Origin: an uncultured Caulobacter sp.
Lineage (GTDB): Bacteria; Pseudomonadota; Alphaproteobacteria; Caulobacterales; Caulobacteraceae
Direction: 5' to 3'
Length of the DNA: 18,034 nucleotides
Assembly: GCA_937925635.1 (NCBI GenBank)
Contig: CALALX010000101.1
Location: forward strand, 1 to 18,034
The position numbers and the translations under genes were made by a program. The notes beneath the pieces are model-generated. The model was not told the DNA's origin. It worked only from the letters and a program-made list of their open reading frames with translations, and did not search any database. Positions 15,186-18,034 of the stretch are shown here, piece by piece. The first letter of the stretch is position 1, and each line of letters opens with the position of its first letter.

Positions 15186-16393
15186 GAGAACAGACCACCG
15201 AGGAAATTGAACACATTGTAGCGCTGCAGGTCGTTCCAGACCGCGAACAGCATGAATCCCAACAGCAAGGCAAGACCAAGGCGATAGCCGACGGCCTGTA
15301 CACCTGCGGTGAGTGGCCGTCGCGCAACGGCCTCATAGGCGTAGAAAAGCAGATGCCCACCGTCCAGAACGGGGATGGGCAACAGGTTCAGGAAGCCGAC
15401 GCTGACCGAAAGGACGGCTGACAGCCCCAGCAGGGCGACGAACGCGCCCAGGACGCCCCAGGCGAGGTTGGGAGCCCCCTCGGCGCCGACCTTGGCCACG
15501 GCGTCGGACGCCTTGGCGATGCCGATGACGCCGCCGATCTGGTCGGCGGGAACCTGTCCCGAGAAGATCCGCCCCATGTAGAACAGGGTGGTGTCGAGCA
15601 CCTGCCAGGTCTGGCGGAAGCCTTCGCCAACGGCTTCCAGGGGTCCGAAGCGCTTGTGAATCAGGTCCGCCCGGCTGGTCGGCTGGTTCTGGAGGCCCAG
15701 TTGACCCACCTTCACCCGGCCGCCGTCGGCGCCCGTGCGCGAGGCCAGCTCAGGCGTGGCGGTCAGTTCAATGCGATCGCCGCCGCGGTCGATGCCGAAC
15801 ACGATCGGCAGACCCCCGCGGATCATCACGTACTGCTGCAGGGCCTGGAAGCTCTCGATCGGCTGGCCGTCGGTCGACACGACGACGTCGCCGGGTTGGA
15901 AGCCGGCCCGCTCGGCGACGCTGCCGGGTGTCACGGCCGTGACCCTGGGCGTCGACAACTGCTGGCCGATGATCCCGGACAGCAGGGAGAACAGGATCAC
16001 GGCGAGCACGAAATTGGCGACCGGCCCGGCGGCGGTGATGATCGCGCGCTGCCAGACCGGTTTGAAATGGTAGAACTTCTGGACCACCGACGGCGGGTTG
16101 TGCGCCAGGATCTTCTGCTTCATAGCGGCCAGGTCGGCGTCGTCGGGCACGGTGCTGGCGGCGTTGTCATCACCGGCGAAGCGGACATAGCCGCCCAGCG
16201 GAATCCAGCCGATCCGCCATTCGACGTCGCGCTTGTCCTTCCACTTGAAGATCGGCTTGCCGAAGCCGATCGAGAAGCAGTCGATCACGGTGCCGAACGC
16301 GCGCGCGGCCCAGTAGTGGCCGAGCTCGTGGATTGTCACCACCAGCGTCAGCACGAACAGAAATGGCAGAATCCAGGACACAAGGTCGGGCAT
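15182..16393 (-). CDS. rseP: Site-2 intramembrane zinc metalloprotease RseP/MmpA
   Basis: A membrane-embedded protease of the S2P family. E. coli RseP cleaves RseA in the sigma-E response; the Caulobacter relative MmpA is reported to degrade the polarity factor PodJ. The 403-residue product has the metal motif HELGH (22-26) in the first membrane helix and the third ligand Asp344 in LLPIPVLDGGHL. It has a single PDZ domain (about 135-215, with VAERAGFQPGDVVVSTDGQPI), where E. coli RseP has two, and four membrane segments (GPVANFVLAVILF and a C-terminal helix included). ATG 16393 follows AAGGGAG at a rather long 12-nt spacing. It lies 23 nt after dxr and overlaps bamA by 4 nt. Its substrate in this organism cannot be read from the window. 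Confidence 0.95.
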   Translation of the reverse strand: MPDLVSWILPFLFVLTLVVTIHELGHYWAARAFGTVIDCFSIGFGKPIFKWKDKRDVEWRIGWIPLGGYVRFAGDDNAASTVPDDADLAAMKQKILAHNPPSVVQKFYHFKPVWQRAIITAAGPVANFVLAVILFSLLSGIIGQQLSTPRVTAVTPGSVAERAGFQPGDVVVSTDGQPIESFQALQQYVMIRGGLPIVFGIDRGGDRIELTATPELASRTGADGGRVKVGQLGLQNQPTSRADLIHKRFGPLEAVGEGFRQTWQVLDTTLFYMGRIFSGQVPADQIGGVIGIAKASDAVAKVGAEGAPNLAWGVLGAFVALLGLSAVLSVSVGFLNLLPIPVLDGGHLLFYAYEAVARRPLTAGVQAVGYRLGLALLLGFMLFAVWNDLQRYNVFNFLGGLFS

Positions 16394-16416
16394 CGGCCGA
16401 GTTTACTCCCTTGTGG

Positions 16417-17616
16417 CTACTGGAGGCGGCGGCGCCGAGACAGCGCCTCATCCGCAACGCGGCGGGCGCTCGCATCGATCATCATCGCCGTTTCCAGAGC
16501 ATCGTCCCCCGCGCTGGCCATCAGGTCCCTTGATCCGTTCATCCGGTCGAGGGTCTCAGACACCAGCGGGGCAATATCGAGAAAGCCGATCTTGCGGTCA
16601 AGGAAGGCGGCGACAGCGATCTCATTGGCGGCGTTCATGGCGGCGGGCGCCCCGCCCCCGGCGCGCAGCGCGGCGCGGGCGATGTCGATGGCCGGAAACC
16701 GGGCTGGATCGGGCGCTTCGAACGTCAATTGACCGATCTTCGGAAGGTCCAGCGGCTCGGCCGGCCACGGCAGGCGGTCGGGCCAGGCCCAGGCGCAGGC
16801 GATCGGCGCCTTCATATCCGGAGGTCCCATCTGCGCCAGGGTCGAACCGTCGGCGTACTCGACCATGCTGTGAATCACCGACTGAGGATGGATGACGACG
16901 TCGATACGCTCGGGCGGGGTGGCGAAGAGGTAGGAGGCCTCCACCATTTCCAGGCCCTTGTTCATCATCGTCGCGGAATCGACCGAAATCTTGGCGCCCA
17001 TGCTCCAGTTTGGATGGGCGATCGCCTGTTCGGGCGTGGCGTGCGCCATCTGCTCCCAGGTCCAGGTCCGGAAAGGCCCGCCCGAGGCGGTCAGGATCAG
17101 GCGCGAAACGCGATCAAGGCAATCCGGCTGCAGCACCTGGAAAATGGCCGAGTGCTCCGAATCGACCGGAATCACGCCGCCGCCCGCCGCCCGCGCCGTC
17201 TCAAGCAGCGACGGGCCGCAGCAGACCAGGCTTTCCTTGTTGGCCAGGGCGACGATGGAGCCCTTGCGGGCCGCCGCCATGGTCGGGGCCAGGCCCGCCG
17301 CGCCGACAATGGCCGACATCACCCAGTCGACCCCCTCGCCCGCCACGTCGGCCACCGCGGCGTCGCCAGCCGCCGCCTCGACGCCTGAGCCGGCCAGCCG
17401 CTCCCGCAGGCCGGGCAGCAGGCTCTCGTCCTGGATCACCGCCACCTTCGGCCGCCAGGCCAGCGCCTGCTCGGCCAGCCGGGCGACGTTGCGGCCGGCG
17501 GTCAGGGCGAACAGGTCGACCGCCGCGCCCGACTTGGCGAACAGGTCGAGCGTCGAGACGCCGATGGAGCCGGTGGACCCCAGGACGGTGACGGTGCGCG
17601 CGCTCAATGGACCCAT
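16417..17616 (-). CDS. dxr: 1-deoxy-D-xylulose 5-phosphate reductoisomerase
   Basis: Dxr (IspC) converts DXP to 2-C-methyl-D-erythritol 4-phosphate with NADPH, the first committed step of MEP isoprenoid synthesis, in the cytoplasm. The product is 399 residues. The NADPH motif is GSTGSIG (13-19). The metal ligands are Asp152 and Glu154 in PVDSEHSAIF and Glu223 in ATMMNKGLEM. The segments LANKESLV, HPNWSMGAKISVDSA and IHPQSVIHSMVEY are all typical. The start is uncertain. ATG 17616 overlaps cdsA by 13 nt. TTG 17607 would overlap the cdsA stop as TTGA, like several other junctions here, and gives a length closer to E. coli; TTG 17622 is also possible. Isoprenoid precursors feed undecaprenyl phosphate for envelope glycans, which fits the neighbours. 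Confidence 0.96.
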   Translation of the reverse strand: MGPLSARTVTVLGSTGSIGVSTLDLFAKSGAAVDLFALTAGRNVARLAEQALAWRPKVAVIQDESLLPGLRERLAGSGVEAAAGDAAVADVAGEGVDWVMSAIVGAAGLAPTMAAARKGSIVALANKESLVCCGPSLLETARAAGGGVIPVDSEHSAIFQVLQPDCLDRVSRLILTASGGPFRTWTWEQMAHATPEQAIAHPNWSMGAKISVDSATMMNKGLEMVEASYLFATPPERIDVVIHPQSVIHSMVEYADGSTLAQMGPPDMKAPIACAWAWPDRLPWPAEPLDLPKIGQLTFEAPDPARFPAIDIARAALRAGGGAPAAMNAANEIAVAAFLDRKIGFLDIAPLVSETLDRMNGSRDLMASAGDDALETAMMIDASARRVADEALSRRRRLQ

Positions 17617-18034
17617 CCCCAATGGTCGACCACCCGGGCCGCGGCGATCACGATGGTCGCGAACAGCAGGCCGTCGACACGGTCAAGCAGACCGCCGTGC
17701 CCGGGGATCAGGTCGCCCGAGTCCTTCACGCCGAAGCGGCGCTTGAGCATCGATTCCCACAGGTCTCCGGCCATGGTCGCCAGGCCGCCGAGCAGGCCGA
17801 CGGTGGCGGCGGCGTACCAGACCAGATTCAACGGCGTATAGGCGGCGAAGGCGACGGCCGCCGCCATCGCGCCCAGCAGCCCCCCGAAGAAGCCCGACCA
17901 GGTCTTGTTGGGCGAGAACCGGGGCCAGAGCTTGGGCCCCTTCAGCAGGCTGCCGACCAGGAAGGCGAAGATGTCCGCCGCCCAGGTGATCACGAACAGC
18001 AGCAGCATCCAGCCGACGCCTTGCGACATCCGCC
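17604..18034 (-). CDS. cdsA: Phosphatidate cytidylyltransferase, C-terminal part (5' end outside window)
   Basis: CdsA makes CDP-diacylglycerol from phosphatidate and CTP, the branch point to all membrane phospholipids, in the inner membrane. At least 143 C-terminal residues are visible, and the frame is open to the window edge; an internal ATG at 18029 is not the start. Membrane helices (GWMLLLFVITWAADIFAFL and others) surround the conserved SPNKTWSGFFGG loop. Near the end is the CDP-diglyceride synthase signature, running from SMLKRRFGVKDSGD into IPGHGGLLDRVD, with its Lys-Asp, His-Gly-Gly and Asp-Arg-x-Asp elements complete. It overlaps dxr and heads the visible part of the minus-strand array; uppS is the usual upstream neighbour but lies outside. 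Confidence 0.96.
   Translation of the reverse strand, partial: RMSQGVGWMLLLFVITWAADIFAFLVGSLLKGPKLWPRFSPNKTWSGFFGGLLGAMAAAVAFAAYTPLNLVWYAAATVGLLGGLATMAGDLWESMLKRRFGVKDSGDLIPGHGGLLDRVDGLLFATIVIAAARVVDHWGWVH

Noticed and set aside
12846..15221. A 791-codon open frame on the plus strand opposite bamA
   Set aside because: Opposite-strand frames stay open because of the high third-position GC of bamA. The translation is rich in Ala, Asp, Val and Gly without any recognisable motif, while the minus strand encodes a clear BamA.

Overview
The window is a GC-rich (roughly 70% by eye) stretch of alphaproteobacterial core chromosome, most likely from the Caulobacteraceae (Caulobacter, Phenylobacterium or a close relative). 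The LexA C-terminal half closely resembles my recollection of the Caulobacter protein. Lipid A synthesis uses LpxI rather than LpxH, and a promoter-like site before the citrate synthase gene resembles the Caulobacter housekeeping sigma-factor -10 element. Species was not tested. I see no phage, transposase, CRISPR, tRNA or rRNA.

Left part (1-6237): the 3' end of lexA (+) with its terminator; comEC (-), a DNA-uptake channel; gltX (+), glutamyl-tRNA synthetase, divergent from comEC with only 4 bp between the likely start codons; gltA (+), citrate synthase; and a small PHA-system-type protein gene (+).

Right part (6238-18034): a compact minus-strand envelope biogenesis array. In transcription order it reads cdsA (partial), dxr, rseP, bamA, ompH/skp-like, lpxD, fabZ, lpxA, lpxI, lpxB, a small cysteine-rich lipoprotein gene, and a BaiN/HI0933-type flavoprotein gene. 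Together these cover CDP-diacylglycerol synthesis, the first committed MEP isoprenoid step, intramembrane proteolysis, outer-membrane protein delivery and insertion, and acylation steps through lipid A disaccharide formation. Most junctions overlap by 1-13 nt or have gaps of 1-39 nt, so one long operon with translational coupling is likely.

The three intergenic gaps over 100 bp (525-776, 5671-5799, 6112-6237) each contain a pair of related sequences in inverted orientation. In two of them each arm folds into a hairpin, and the arms differ by paired changes that keep the stems. These small repeat elements are the least explained structure here. I found no clearly new multi-gene system; the coding content is ordinary, apart from the uncharacterised lipoprotein and some unusual details noted below.
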